DNA of 64,000 bases from Chryseobacterium artocarpi (GTDB lineage Bacteria > Bacteroidota > Bacteroidia > Flavobacteriales > Weeksellaceae), in assembly GCF_001684975.1 (NCBI RefSeq), contig NZ_MAYH01000049.1, positions 186,001 to 250,000 of the forward strand, in the 5' to 3' direction. Numbering within the stretch: position 1 is the first letter of the stretch; each line of letters starts with the position of its first letter. The notes beneath the pieces are model-generated. The model saw only the letters and a list, made by a program, of their open reading frames with translations. It did not search any database and was not told the DNA's origin. Shown here piece after piece: positions 51,860 to 61,700 of the stretch. A program made the translations under genes and the position numbers.

Positions 51860-52297
51860 CTAAATAATGTTTAATTTTTTTTAGATTCCAGATGAAAAAT
51901 AGTTCACCTGTTTTGATTCTTTTAATCAGTTGGCTAAAATAGTGAAAATACACAATATGAAAATTACACTAAGCCAGACGATGGTATTGCTGTGAAACTG
52001 AGCCTGTATAAGGATTAGTGTCGAAAGGTACATGTATAAGCTATTGCAGTTTTTTTACCATTTAAAAGCGTTACTCCTTAATTTTATTTAGTTTAATCAA
52101 GCTGGAGATGATTCTAGAAATTTCATTTTTGTGGTTTTAGATATTAATGTGTTTAACTAATCAGAGATATTGGAATCATAAAAACACCGTTAGTAATTAT
52201 TATTAATGTTTGTACTGGCTATATGTAACAACTATGCTCTATCATACTACTAATGGATAAATATTGGATAGAAAAAAATAACTATTAAATAACAACT
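51860..52297. other. 438-base divergent intergenic region
   Basis: It lies between the reverse-strand pigment set and the forward M16 peptidase gene and must hold promoters for both. The best forward candidate is an AATGTTTG box at 52205-52212 (one mismatch to TAnnTTTG). No clear reverse-strand promoter, ORF or RNA structure was seen. Confidence 0.4.
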
Positions 52298-55210
52298 ATG
52301 AAGAAGTTTTTTATTTCTGTTTCGCTTTTCTGCATGCTAAGTGCAATGGCTCAGAAATTCGATACACAAAAGCTGACGGATGCTCAAGGTTACACTTATG
52401 AAACGGTAAAGAATGATAATGCCGGAGTAAGAGTTTATACTTTGAAAAACGGATTAAAGGTATATCTTGCAAAAAATGAGGATGCACCAAGAATTCAAAC
52501 TTATATTCCTGTGAGAACGGGATCTAATAATGATCCAAGTGACAATACAGGGCTGGCTCACTATTTAGAGCATATGGTTTTCAAGGGAACTTCTCATTTG
52601 GGAACTCAGGATTGGGCAAAGGAAAAAGCTTTGTTACAGCAGATCTCTGATCTTTATGAACAACATAAGGCAGAAAAAGATCCTGCAAAGAAAAGAGAAC
52701 TTTATAAAAAGATTGATGAGGTTTCTCAGGAAGCATCAAAATATGCAATCGCCAATGAATATGATAAAGCTATCTCTTCATTAGGAGCTACTGGAACAAA
52801 TGCCCATACCTGGTTGGATGAAACAGTTTACAAAAATAATATTCCTGCTAATGAGCTTGAAAAATGGCTGAAAGTAGAAAAAGAGCGTTTTTCAGAATTG
52901 GTACTTCGTCTTTTCCACACAGAATTAGAAGCGGTATATGAAGAGTACAACAGAGCGCAGGATAACGACGGACGTCTTGTAAACTACGCTTTGATGGAAG
53001 CTCTTTTCCCAAAACACCCGAACGGACAACAAACAACTATCGGTACTTCTGAACACTTAAAGAGTCCTTCAATGGTGGCTATTCATAAGTATTTCGATAC
53101 CTATTATGTGCCTAATAATATGGCTGTAGTATTGGTTGGTGATCTTGATTATGATAAAACTATAAAATTAGTTGATCATTATTTCGGTGCTTTCAAGTAT
53201 AAGGAACTTCCGATGAAAAAGATGGTTTCCGAAGAGCCAATGACTCAAATTGTTTCCAGAACAGTAAAAAGTCCTTCTAATGCAAGAATGACAATGGCGT
53301 GGAGAACGGATTCTTACGGAAGTCAGGAAGCAAGATTAGCCGATGTTGTTGCTGAAATTTTAAGTAACAGAGGTGATGCGGGATTAATTGACCTTAATAT
53401 TAATCAAAAGCAGAAAACTTTAGGTGCCGGAGCTTACGAATCTCCATTTAAAACATATGGTTACTTTGGATTAGTTGTAACGCCTAAAGAAGGTCAGAGC
53501 TTCGATGAGGCTAAAAAACTATTACTGGACCAGATTGAGCTTGTTAAAAAAGGACAATTCCCGGATTGGATGCTGAAAGCTATCGTAAATGATAAGAGAG
53601 TTCAGCGTATGAAAGGTCTTGAAACTGCTGACGGTCTTGCGACAGAACTTTATGATTCTTATATCAAAGGAAGAACATGGGAGCAGGAGCTGGATGAAAT
53701 CAATCAATATGAAAAAATCACTAAAGCTGATGTTGTAAAGTTTGCGAATGATTTCTTTAAGGATAACTATGTAGTGGTTTATAAAGAGAAAGGTGTAAAT
53801 GATAAATTGGTAAGAGTAGAAAACCCAGGAATTACTCCTATTAAACTGAACAAAGAAGCACAATCTCCTTTCCTTAAAGATATTTTAAATACAAAGGTTA
53901 CAGAGAGCAAACCAGAGTTTATAGATTATAAAACGGCTATTCAGACTTCACAGGTAAAAGATAAAACGGTAAGTTTTGTAAAGAATAAATACAATGAGAT
54001 TGCTCAGGTAAGTTATATTTTCCCTTTCGGAACAGATAATGATAAGGAGCTTTCTTTAGCAGGAACTGTTTTTGAATACCTTGGAACAGATAAATATACA
54101 CCGGAGCAACTGAAAGAGGAATTCTTTAAATTAGGAATTACATACAGTTTCAGAACATCCAACGATCAGACAGTGATCACGTTATCTGGACTTGAAAGCA
54201 ATATGAAGAAGGGAGCAGAGCTTATGAATCATTGGATGACGAATGTAAAAGCTGATAAAACGATCTACAGCCAAACTGTTAAAACGATCCTTGAAGCAAG
54301 AGATGCTGCCAAGAGAGATAAAGTGAGAATTATGGGTGCTCTTTCCAACTATGCAAAATATGGAAAAGACTCAAGGCTGACAGATGTTATTTCTAAAGCT
54401 CGTCTAGAAAGTATTGATGCTACAGAACTGATGAAAAAGGTAAAAACACTGAACCAATATCCTTACCAGGTATTCCTTTACGGACAGGATCAGGCTGGTA
54501 TGGAAAAAGCAGTAAAACCTTATATCACAAGTACAAGCCTTCAGCCCGCAAAAGCTAAAGAATATGCAGAACCGGCTACAACAGGAAAGGTATATTTTGC
54601 GAACTACGACATGGTACAAATGGAAATGGCGAAAGTAGCAAAAGCAAGCCCTGTAAACCTTAGTAACTTTGGAAAATCAACTGTTTTCAATGAATACTTC
54701 GGAAGAGGTTTGTCTTCTATTGTTTTCCAGGAGATCAGAGAAAGTAAGTCATTGGCGTATTCTGCTTATGTTTCTTATGCTAATGCTTCGGAAAAAGGGC
54801 ATGCAAACTATATCACCAATTACATAGGAACACAGGCAAATAAACTTCCTCTTGCTGTAAATGCAATGAACGAGTTGATGGCTGAATTACCACAAATTCC
54901 AACACAGTTTGAAAATGCAAGAGGTTCTGCATTAAAGCAGATTGCTTCCAACAGAATTAACAGAACGAATATTTTCTTCAGTCAGTTAGCGTTGAAAAAA
55001 CTAGGCGTTGATTACGATGTGAGAAAAGATACTTATGCTGAAATTCAAGGGTTGACATTACCTCAACTGACAGGATTCTATAATACGGAGATCAAACCGG
55101 TAAAATACAATACGGCAATCATTGGTAAAAAAGAAAATCTGAATATGGAATCTATCAACAAAATGGGTGAATTCCAGGAAGTATCTCTTGAAGAGATCTT
55201 TGGATACTAA
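52298..55210 (+). CDS. M16-family zinc metallopeptidase (pitrilysin/insulinase-like)
   Basis: A 970-residue exported peptidase. The signal peptide (about 1-18) ends near AMA-Q. The inverted zinc motif HYLEH is near residue 88, with the third ligand in ELEAVYEEYNRAQ. Two M16 repeats are joined in one chain, the second lacking the zinc motif as usual. A lysine-rich insert of about 70 residues follows the HxxEH motif. It has its own terminator. It is not an expected pigment gene and may simply sit between two cluster blocks. Confidence 0.9.
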   Translation: MKKFFISVSLFCMLSAMAQKFDTQKLTDAQGYTYETVKNDNAGVRVYTLKNGLKVYLAKNEDAPRIQTYIPVRTGSNNDPSDNTGLAHYLEHMVFKGTSHLGTQDWAKEKALLQQISDLYEQHKAEKDPAKKRELYKKIDEVSQEASKYAIANEYDKAISSLGATGTNAHTWLDETVYKNNIPANELEKWLKVEKERFSELVLRLFHTELEAVYEEYNRAQDNDGRLVNYALMEALFPKHPNGQQTTIGTSEHLKSPSMVAIHKYFDTYYVPNNMAVVLVGDLDYDKTIKLVDHYFGAFKYKELPMKKMVSEEPMTQIVSRTVKSPSNARMTMAWRTDSYGSQEARLADVVAEILSNRGDAGLIDLNINQKQKTLGAGAYESPFKTYGYFGLVVTPKEGQSFDEAKKLLLDQIELVKKGQFPDWMLKAIVNDKRVQRMKGLETADGLATELYDSYIKGRTWEQELDEINQYEKITKADVVKFANDFFKDNYVVVYKEKGVNDKLVRVENPGITPIKLNKEAQSPFLKDILNTKVTESKPEFIDYKTAIQTSQVKDKTVSFVKNKYNEIAQVSYIFPFGTDNDKELSLAGTVFEYLGTDKYTPEQLKEEFFKLGITYSFRTSNDQTVITLSGLESNMKKGAELMNHWMTNVKADKTIYSQTVKTILEARDAAKRDKVRIMGALSNYAKYGKDSRLTDVISKARLESIDATELMKKVKTLNQYPYQVFLYGQDQAGMEKAVKPYITSTSLQPAKAKEYAEPATTGKVYFANYDMVQMEMAKVAKASPVNLSNFGKSTVFNEYFGRGLSSIVFQEIRESKSLAYSAYVSYANASEKGHANYITNYIGTQANKLPLAVNAMNELMAELPQIPTQFENARGSALKQIASNRINRTNIFFSQLALKKLGVDYDVRKDTYAEIQGLTLPQLTGFYNTEIKPVKYNTAIIGKKENLNMESINKMGEFQEVSLEEIFGY

Positions 55211-55234
55211 TTTTTTTTAATTTTAATAATAGGT

Positions 55235-55266
55235 AAAGTGGAGCAGAAATGTTCCACTTTTTGTTT
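55235..55266 (+). terminator. Terminator of the M16 peptidase gene
   Basis: Stem AAAGTGGA/TCCACTTT (55235-55242 and 55253-55260) with a 10-nt loop is followed by T-rich sequence. Confidence 0.75.
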
Positions 55267-55312
55267 GAAATAGGGCTTTTGATGATAATTGTCATTTCAT
55301 CTTTATGTGGAA

Positions 55313-55328
55313 TGTTTCACGTGAAATA
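55313..55328. promoter_or_regulatory. parS-like ParB-binding site
   Basis: TGTTTCACGTGAAATA matches the bacterial parS consensus TGTTTCACGTGAAACA at 15 of 16 positions, including the whole TTTCACGTGAAA core. It lies alone in an intergenic region. parS sites usually cluster near the chromosome origin, but no parAB, dnaA or other origin marker is in this window. Confidence 0.55.
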
Positions 55329-55398
55329 TTCTGTTATTTAAACGCAAATTTCACGAATATTTACAAGAATCTTTGATGAATTCTTTTATAACGCAAGA

Positions 55399-55620
55399 GT
55401 TCGCAAAAGGATTATAAAATACGGATATTTCCGATCGCAAGGGCGCTTCACTCAGCAAGGGAATATCTTTGATTGGTGTGTGTAATTCAATAGAGGTGGG
55501 CTTTAGCCCGCCTAAATAAAGAATAGAAGTTCATTTGGCTTTAGCCAAAACCTAACAAAACAACAAGTCTCTAAGTAACAATAGATAGCAATCTTTGCTG
55601 AGTGAAATGCCTTTGCGAAC
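55399..55620. repeat. Composite interspersed inverted repeat
   Basis: Outer arms GTTCGCAAAAGG (55399-55410) and CCTTTGCGAAC (55610-55620), and inner perfect arms TTCACTCAGCAA (55447-55458) and TTGCTGAGTGAA (55595-55606), enclose copy 3 of the dispersed CTTTAGCC repeat (55488-55555). The nesting suggests one element inside another. Confidence 0.65.
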
Positions 55621-55703
55621 TTTAAAATAATAAGAATAAAAAATTTCTCTTGCGATCACCGTGTTAAATAATAGAAATTCCCAATAATCTATGTAATCAT
55701 AAA

Positions 55704-55730
55704 AAAAGCTGCACAAAATGTGCAGCTTTT
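55704..55730 (-). terminator. Terminator of the darBA operon
   Basis: A perfect 12-bp stem AAAAGCTGCACA/TGTGCAGCTTTT with a 3-nt loop; on the reverse strand it is followed by a T run. It closes the five-gene reverse-strand operon. Confidence 0.88.
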
Positions 55731-55749
55731 ATAGTTTTTTTCTTTCTTT

Positions 55750-56193
55750 TTACGATTTTACCTCCTGAATAAACAGGTTGATTTCTGCTCGGATCAACAA
55801 TTCATTATTATTGAATGTCTCACAGAAAATGTGGCAGATATTTTCAAACTGGGAAATCAGGGATGCTTTTGAAATGATTTTATCATTTACTTTTGGAAGT
55901 CCGAAAATTTCAATTTTTTTGATATTGGTAATAAAACCTATTACCTTGGTATCTGCTTCGGGATTTTCAAAAAAGCTTTGTCCAAGGATGGATGAACAGG
56001 TTTGGGCAAGGTTTTCAATTAAGCCCGCTTCAACGAATTCATTGTTGTGAACAAATACATTATCTTCTTTTATTTCAAAGGAAGTCACTACTTTTTCCTT
56101 GGTCAGTTCCAGTATATAGTCTGCCATGAGCATCGGTTCACGATGAGGTAAAAAGTTGTGAATATTAATGATATTTTCTTCCTTGATTTCCAT
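55750..56193 (-). CDS. Hotdog-fold dehydratase-like protein
   Basis: A 147-residue FabZ/FabA-like protein with FLPHREPMLMAD at the N-terminus and EAGLIENLAQTCSS on the central helix. The usual catalytic His/Glu pair is only partly kept, so it may work as a heterodimer with the hotdog protein encoded 6 bases upstream, as the paired ApeI/ApeP dehydratases do in aryl polyene synthesis. Last gene of the darBA operon. Confidence 0.75.
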   Translation of the reverse strand: MEIKEENIINIHNFLPHREPMLMADYILELTKEKVVTSFEIKEDNVFVHNNEFVEAGLIENLAQTCSSILGQSFFENPEADTKVIGFITNIKKIEIFGLPKVNDKIISKASLISQFENICHIFCETFNNNELLIRAEINLFIQEVKS

Positions 56194-56199
56194 TACAAG

Positions 56200-56631
56200 T
56201 TATTTTACAGCAGTTTTCATTTGAGATTTTGCAATCACTTCACCATTTAATTTGGTAACAATGTCTACAAGTGTTACTCCCATTACTTCATTGAGGATAG
56301 TTACCTCAGATTTCAGTTGATCTCCAACTTTAGGTAATACCTCGGCTTCAAAAGATTTAATCGCTCCGATATATCCTGTTGGTGCATCTTTTCCAAGCAA
56401 GTGATATTTATATCCTGTATGGAGCGCTACACTTTGAGCCTGATGCTCGATCAGACCTGAAGCTTGGAAAAATCCGTCCTGAACAAAAAGGTTCTCTTCT
56501 TTTATTTCGAATCCGGAAATCAGATGGTTTTCTGAGTATTCCGATAGTTCGTGTACCATTATAAACGGAGCACGTTGCGGAATAAGACTTTGTACAAAAT
56601 CTGTATCGGATGTTGGCAGTCTGTTTTCCAT
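56200..56631 (-). CDS. Hotdog-fold dehydratase-like protein (paired)
   Basis: A 143-residue FabZ-like protein with LIPQRAPFIMVH and ASGLIEHQAQSVALH. The His in IEHQAQ is a candidate catalytic residue. The start ATG overlaps the darB stop by one base (TAATG), chosen over an ATG 24 bases upstream. It is probably the partner of the hotdog protein directly downstream. Confidence 0.75.
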   Translation of the reverse strand: MENRLPTSDTDFVQSLIPQRAPFIMVHELSEYSENHLISGFEIKEENLFVQDGFFQASGLIEHQAQSVALHTGYKYHLLGKDAPTGYIGAIKSFEAEVLPKVGDQLKSEVTILNEVMGVTLVDIVTKLNGEVIAKSQMKTAVK

Positions 56632-57770
56632 TAGCAAACCGTTAATAAAGAACAAGAATAAGCGAATCTTCCACTTTCAGGAACACAAAGAAGTACTTTT
56701 TCTCCTTTTTTCAATGTACCTGAATTCATTAGCTCCTCTAATGCTACGAAGATAGATCCTGCACCAATGTTTCCAATGCTTGAAAGATTGTAGAACCACT
56801 TTTCAGCAGGGAAATCCATTCCTTTTTTAGCAAATTCTTCTTTTAAACCATCTTTGAAATATCCTGAAGAGATATGAGCCAATACATGGTCGATTTTTTC
56901 AGGATCCAAATTATGTTTATCAAAAGATGCTCTTAAACTTTCTGCACCCTTTACAAGAATATACTTATCAAGGATTTTAGTATCCTGTTTAATCGCAAAA
57001 ATAGAATCCTTCAACCATGAATCTGATGGATAATCTGCCCATGATTTTAGGCTTCCGTCTTCCTGCTTTTCACATCCTGCATACATACATGCCTCAATCT
57101 CGTGAGCATAAGAATAGAAATCTATAAATTCTACCTTTAAAGATATACTGTTTTCTCTTGGTTTATTTTGTAATAGGAAAGCACCTGCTCCATCAGAGAG
57201 CATCCATCTAAGGAATTCTCTTTTGAAAGCAATGATTGGTCTTTCTTCCAATAATTTTAAATTCTCCGCTTCGTGGTTGAATTTATCAGCAGTCATCCAT
57301 GCAGACATTCTTTCGGAACCTGCACATACCGCACTTTCCTGTACACCGGCTTTTACTGAAAGGAATCCGTAGTTCAGCGCATTCATCCCAGAGTTGCAAA
57401 GCCCGGTTGCTGTATTGATTTCAATGGATTTCCCGATGTTCAGTTCACCATGAACCATAGAAGCATGTGAAGGTTGGATTTGATCCGGAGAAGTAGTTCC
57501 TACGGATAATAATTTCATATCCTCCTTTTTGAAATTGTCATCAAAAAGACCTTCGATAGCTTTTGCTGTAAGCTGTGCATTGGAATGTGTAGGGTTTCCT
57601 TCCTTATCTAAAGCATAATATCTTGTGGTGATTTTATTATTTCTTAAAATAAGTGATCTAGCTTTAGAAGGTGCGTCATTGATTAGCCCAAGATATTTCT
57701 CCATCTCATCATTCGATACCGGTTCATTGGGTAAATATTTTGATGCCTTTGTTATAAATACGTCGTACAT
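56631..57770 (-). CDS. darB: Dialkylresorcinol ketosynthase DarB (KAS III-like)
   Basis: A 379-residue FabH-type condensing enzyme. The active-site Cys lies in TGLCNSGMNAL near residue 124, the His in VLAHISSGYF and the Asn in SSIGNIGAGSI, giving the KAS III Cys-His-Asn triad. DarB joins two fatty-acid-derived units on the way to 2,5-dialkylresorcinol, the alcohol half of flexirubin. It is one base downstream of darA, the diagnostic pair for dialkylresorcinol synthesis. Confidence 0.9.
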   Translation of the reverse strand: MYDVFITKASKYLPNEPVSNDEMEKYLGLINDAPSKARSLILRNNKITTRYYALDKEGNPTHSNAQLTAKAIEGLFDDNFKKEDMKLLSVGTTSPDQIQPSHASMVHGELNIGKSIEINTATGLCNSGMNALNYGFLSVKAGVQESAVCAGSERMSAWMTADKFNHEAENLKLLEERPIIAFKREFLRWMLSDGAGAFLLQNKPRENSISLKVEFIDFYSYAHEIEACMYAGCEKQEDGSLKSWADYPSDSWLKDSIFAIKQDTKILDKYILVKGAESLRASFDKHNLDPEKIDHVLAHISSGYFKDGLKEEFAKKGMDFPAEKWFYNLSSIGNIGAGSIFVALEELMNSGTLKKGEKVLLCVPESGRFAYSCSLLTVC

Positions 57771-57771
57771 T

Positions 57772-58686
57772 CTATTTTAAATTAATTCCTTGTAAATATC
57801 GTTTTTGTTTTTGTCTTTTAAACCAAAATATAGGGGTTGTAAGAAGGTGTAAGACTAATACGACAGGTGAGATTACCCATATCGCAGTCATCAAATATAC
57901 CTTAAAGAATTTTATCAGCAATGGACGTTTCTCTTTTTTCTTGATAATCAGATGAGACCATACTGTGAAAATTTTGTTTCCTACCTTTTCTACACGTACC
58001 AGAAAAGGGCGAATTTCTACTGCTCCATTTTTCACGAGATCGGGTTGTAAATTCTCCAGATCATTGCTTCTAAAGTGCTTTGTGATAATGTCTCCATATT
58101 TTACTGAGCCTGCAATTTCTTCATCAGAAACTCCGGCTGCGGGTAGAAGCCCTGATTTTTCTTTCTGTCCTTTTGTCAGCCATCGAACAATAGTCAATAC
58201 ACTGGTATAATTGTCGTGCCTGTCTACTAATGCAATGTTACCTACAAGCTTTGCTTTTAAATCTCTAAGGTAGACTTTTAGTTTTTCCTGAGAAAGCATC
58301 CACATATTTCTCGTTCCGGAAATCGTGATAACAGGAGTGTCTTTAAGCAGCTGTGCTGCATATCCGCTTTTCAGGAATGAAATAATAGGAATAGAAGGAG
58401 TAAGAAACCATACTTGGTATCCAAACAGGATGAGGTCATACTTTTTATTCAGTATTTCTTCAGATGGAGGTAGTATTTCTTTTGGTATTTGTAAATAAGA
58501 TTCCGGGAAAGTGTCAAAAAAAACATCACCGGGCCAAGGATAAGGGAAATCTTCCTTCAATTGAATGTTATAATATGTGACATCATATTCTTCCTTTTGA
58601 GTTTCAAAAGGCTTGGCAATATTTCTCACAATATCTTCCAGTTGTCCGGTTTGAGAATAATATATGACAAGTATATTTTTTTTCAT
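57772..58686 (-). CDS. darA: Dialkylresorcinol condensing enzyme DarA
   Basis: A 304-residue protein with a flavodoxin-like N-terminus (ILVIYYSQTGQLEDIVRNIA) and two hydrophobic segments near the C-terminus (about 262-285). It matches the DarA family as annotated in Flavobacteria, which acts with DarB to close and aromatise the resorcinol ring. The gene order darA-darB matches known clusters. It lies 42 bases after the MMPL fusion gene on the same strand. Confidence 0.88.
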   Translation of the reverse strand: MKKNILVIYYSQTGQLEDIVRNIAKPFETQKEEYDVTYYNIQLKEDFPYPWPGDVFFDTFPESYLQIPKEILPPSEEILNKKYDLILFGYQVWFLTPSIPIISFLKSGYAAQLLKDTPVITISGTRNMWMLSQEKLKVYLRDLKAKLVGNIALVDRHDNYTSVLTIVRWLTKGQKEKSGLLPAAGVSDEEIAGSVKYGDIITKHFRSNDLENLQPDLVKNGAVEIRPFLVRVEKVGNKIFTVWSHLIIKKKEKRPLLIKFFKVYLMTAIWVISPVVLVLHLLTTPIFWFKRQKQKRYLQGINLK

Positions 58687-58728
58687 GGAATCTTTTTAGC
58701 GTTTACAAAAATATGTTTTTCATATTTA

Positions 58729-61700
58729 TTATTCAGTTTTAAATACTTTTATTGCTTCGGAACTGAATTTTAATGTATAATTTTTATTTTCAAAAGTGAG
58801 ATTCTTAGTATTCACAAAAATTACAGTGTCAGGGAGTTCCTGAATTGTATTCATATTAAAATTGTCATCAGAAATAAGCAGAATATCTACTTTCTTATTT
58901 ATCTCCGAAAGATCCTTTATATAAAGTATTTTTCTTCTTTTAACTAAATAATTATGAGCTGCAACTGCTCTTTTTTCATCATTGTTGATTAATGTAAATA
59001 TTCTTCTGCTTGCCTGATATAACGTAATCAATGCATCTTTTTGTCCGTAATCATCAGCAATGTGAAGGATGTTAGCATCATTAGTGATGTGTTTATTCAG
59101 TTCAAAATATACGGATTTATTCGTATTGAAATCTTTTTTTACTTCCGTTACCACCTCACTGTCTTTATACAGATAGCTTAAGAATAATTGCTTTTTAAAA
59201 TAATTTTCATCTTCAATTTCTTCTCTCAGTTTAGCAAACTGATTTCTGTAGTAAGCATTGATCTTTTTTGTTCTTTCTGAATAATTTTTACCAAAACTTA
59301 GATCATCTTTACTGATTCGTTCGCCCACTTTTACGGTGATACTTCCGTCATAGATAATGAAATCTCCTTTCGGAAGTACTTCTGAATTACCATGAATATA
59401 TAAAGGAAGAACATCCAGTTCAAATTGCTCTGCAAGATAGAAAGCTCCTTTGTGAAATCTTTTTACATCATTGGTGTAAGAACGTTCCGCTTCAGGGAAA
59501 ACAACAAGGGAATATCCTTGAGCAATTTTTTCTTTCAGTTTTTCCATTCCGTTTTCAATGCCTTGAGAAACCGGGTAAAAACCTAAAGCTCTTACCAACT
59601 TTCCAAAAACAGGAGATTGATATACCCAGTCATTGACCAGATAAATGATCTTATGAGTCGCCATCGCAATTGCCAGCGTATCTAAAAATGAGGTATGATT
59701 AGCAATAATAACAGCCGGTTTGCTGAAATCTTCATTTGGATTTTTAATGACCTTCTTCTTTACAAAAGGATTAGAATACAGCACAGAAGTTAAAAACTTA
59801 GCTAAAATAAGTTTAATAATATCCAACGTTTTTCCCTTTGAATTTTTCACGAAAAAACTTCCAAATGCTGAAAATATTAACCCTCCCAGTCCGTAATATA
59901 AAAATGAAACGATAGAATTTAACAATAGTCTGAAGGTGATTGGCGAAAGTCCTTTTTTAGCTCTGTTGGTAATAAAAAATCTAAACCAAAACGGATATAG
60001 TGTAGAAGTGATGATAATTACAGAGAACATTCCGATTAATGCCACCAGGGCAAGTGAATGTAGAGCAGGATGTTTTGCAAAAATTAATGATCCAATAGAT
60101 AAAATGGTGGTAAATACAGCCAGAATAATAGATGTTCTGTATGTAGGAAGTTCATTTTTTCCTGTTGTATGTTCTTTTTGCATTGCTTGGGTAAGGAAAA
60201 TACTGAAATCATCACCTACCCCAAAGACCAACGTACAAACTACTGTACTGAAAATATTTAACTCCAAGCCTAAGAAATAAAGAATTCCTGCTGTCACTAC
60301 TCCTGTAAGGACAATTGGGAACATGGTAAGAACCGTCAGCTCAAAATTTCTAAAGAAAACAATGATTGTGAGAACGATTGCCAAAAGAGAATAATTGATC
60401 AGGGTATTGAAATCTCTTTTCAATAAACCTAAGAAATTTTCATTCATCTGTTGACGATCAATCGCAAGAGCATCATGTTTTTTCTCGATATCCTTGATGA
60501 AGGAATCTCTTTTCTTTTCATCAACTTTTACAACGTTGGAAACTGTATAAAAACCATTCTCATTGCTCATAAACTCCGAAATCTGAAGGGCTTTTACCTT
60601 TTCGTAGTCTTTAAGGTCTAATGTTGAATAGCTTTTGTTTAGAATTTCATTGAAATTATCAAATGCAGAACTGTTGAAGCCAAACTTATTCCCATTACTT
60701 ACCAATTCTGAAATAGTCTGGTTCTTTTTATTATCATTCCAGAAATTTTGCCATTCTTTAATTTTTCTCTGTTGATCTTTCTCTGATAAAACAACGCTTC
60801 CGATTGAATTATAGCTCAGGATTTTGCCCTCTTTTTTCTCCTGTTCAAGAAACGAACTTAGCTGAGAGTTTCTGGCAAGAGCTTCCTCTTCGGAGTTTCC
60901 GTAAGAAATCGTGTAGATAGACTTTGATGTAATGTCGGAAAGCTTTTGCAGCTTAGCCTCACTGATCTTCATTTCCTTTGGAATATAGTTCAGATCACCA
61001 ATGTCTTCATTAAATCCTACATGTCTGAAACCAAAGAGACAGGCAAGAATGATAACGGAGCATCCTATGATCAACGGTTTATTCTTTTCATAAGGATATG
61101 ACCCGATCTTATCAATAAAATTAGTATTGATTTTCTCTTCTGTTTGTTTCGGCTTATAAAGTTGAGGAACGATAATCAGGGCACTGATGGATGATAAAAT
61201 AACCGTGATGGCTGCAAAAAGTCCCAGATCTTTTAATGCTTCCGACCTTACAAATACAAGACATAAAAACGAAACAGCAGTAGTCGCACTACTTAATACA
61301 ATAGGCTGTGTAATTTCTTTGTAAAGCTCTTCAATATTATTGTTGTGCTTATAATGTGTAAGAATATGCAGGGCATAATCTATGGTAATTCCGATCAGAA
61401 TAGCACCTACACTTAAAGAGATTGCCGAAATTTTATCCTTAATAAAATACAGAATCAATAAAGCCAGTAATACCGAAAATACCGTTGGAAGGAATACAAT
61501 AATCGGAGTAAAGAAGTTCCTGAAATAATAGATCAGCAAGATCAAAAGTACAGTCATTGAGATCATGACTGTATTCTGGATATCCTTCTTTATCTGTTTG
61601 GCGTTGGCAACAGCAATCACAGGTGAACCAAAAAAGCTTATTTCGGTTTTGCCTTTGAATTGCTTGTTAAGGTTGTCTTTTATGATGTTAAGCTGATCTA

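Larger units (their letters stand above)
55211..55749. other. 539-base intergenic region rich in repeats
   Basis: From left to right it holds a terminator (55235-55266), a parS-like 16-mer (55313-55328), a composite inverted repeat (55399-55620) enclosing the CTTTAGCC repeat, and a second terminator (55704-55730). No ORF or RNA gene was seen. Confidence 0.7.

Noticed and set aside
53522..53863. A 113-codon reverse-strand open frame
   Set aside because: It lies wholly inside the well-supported M16 peptidase gene, has no family features and biased composition; a shadow frame.
59936..60280. A 114-codon forward frame inside the MMPL fusion gene
   Set aside because: Antisense shadow of a strong membrane-protein gene, without recognisable features.
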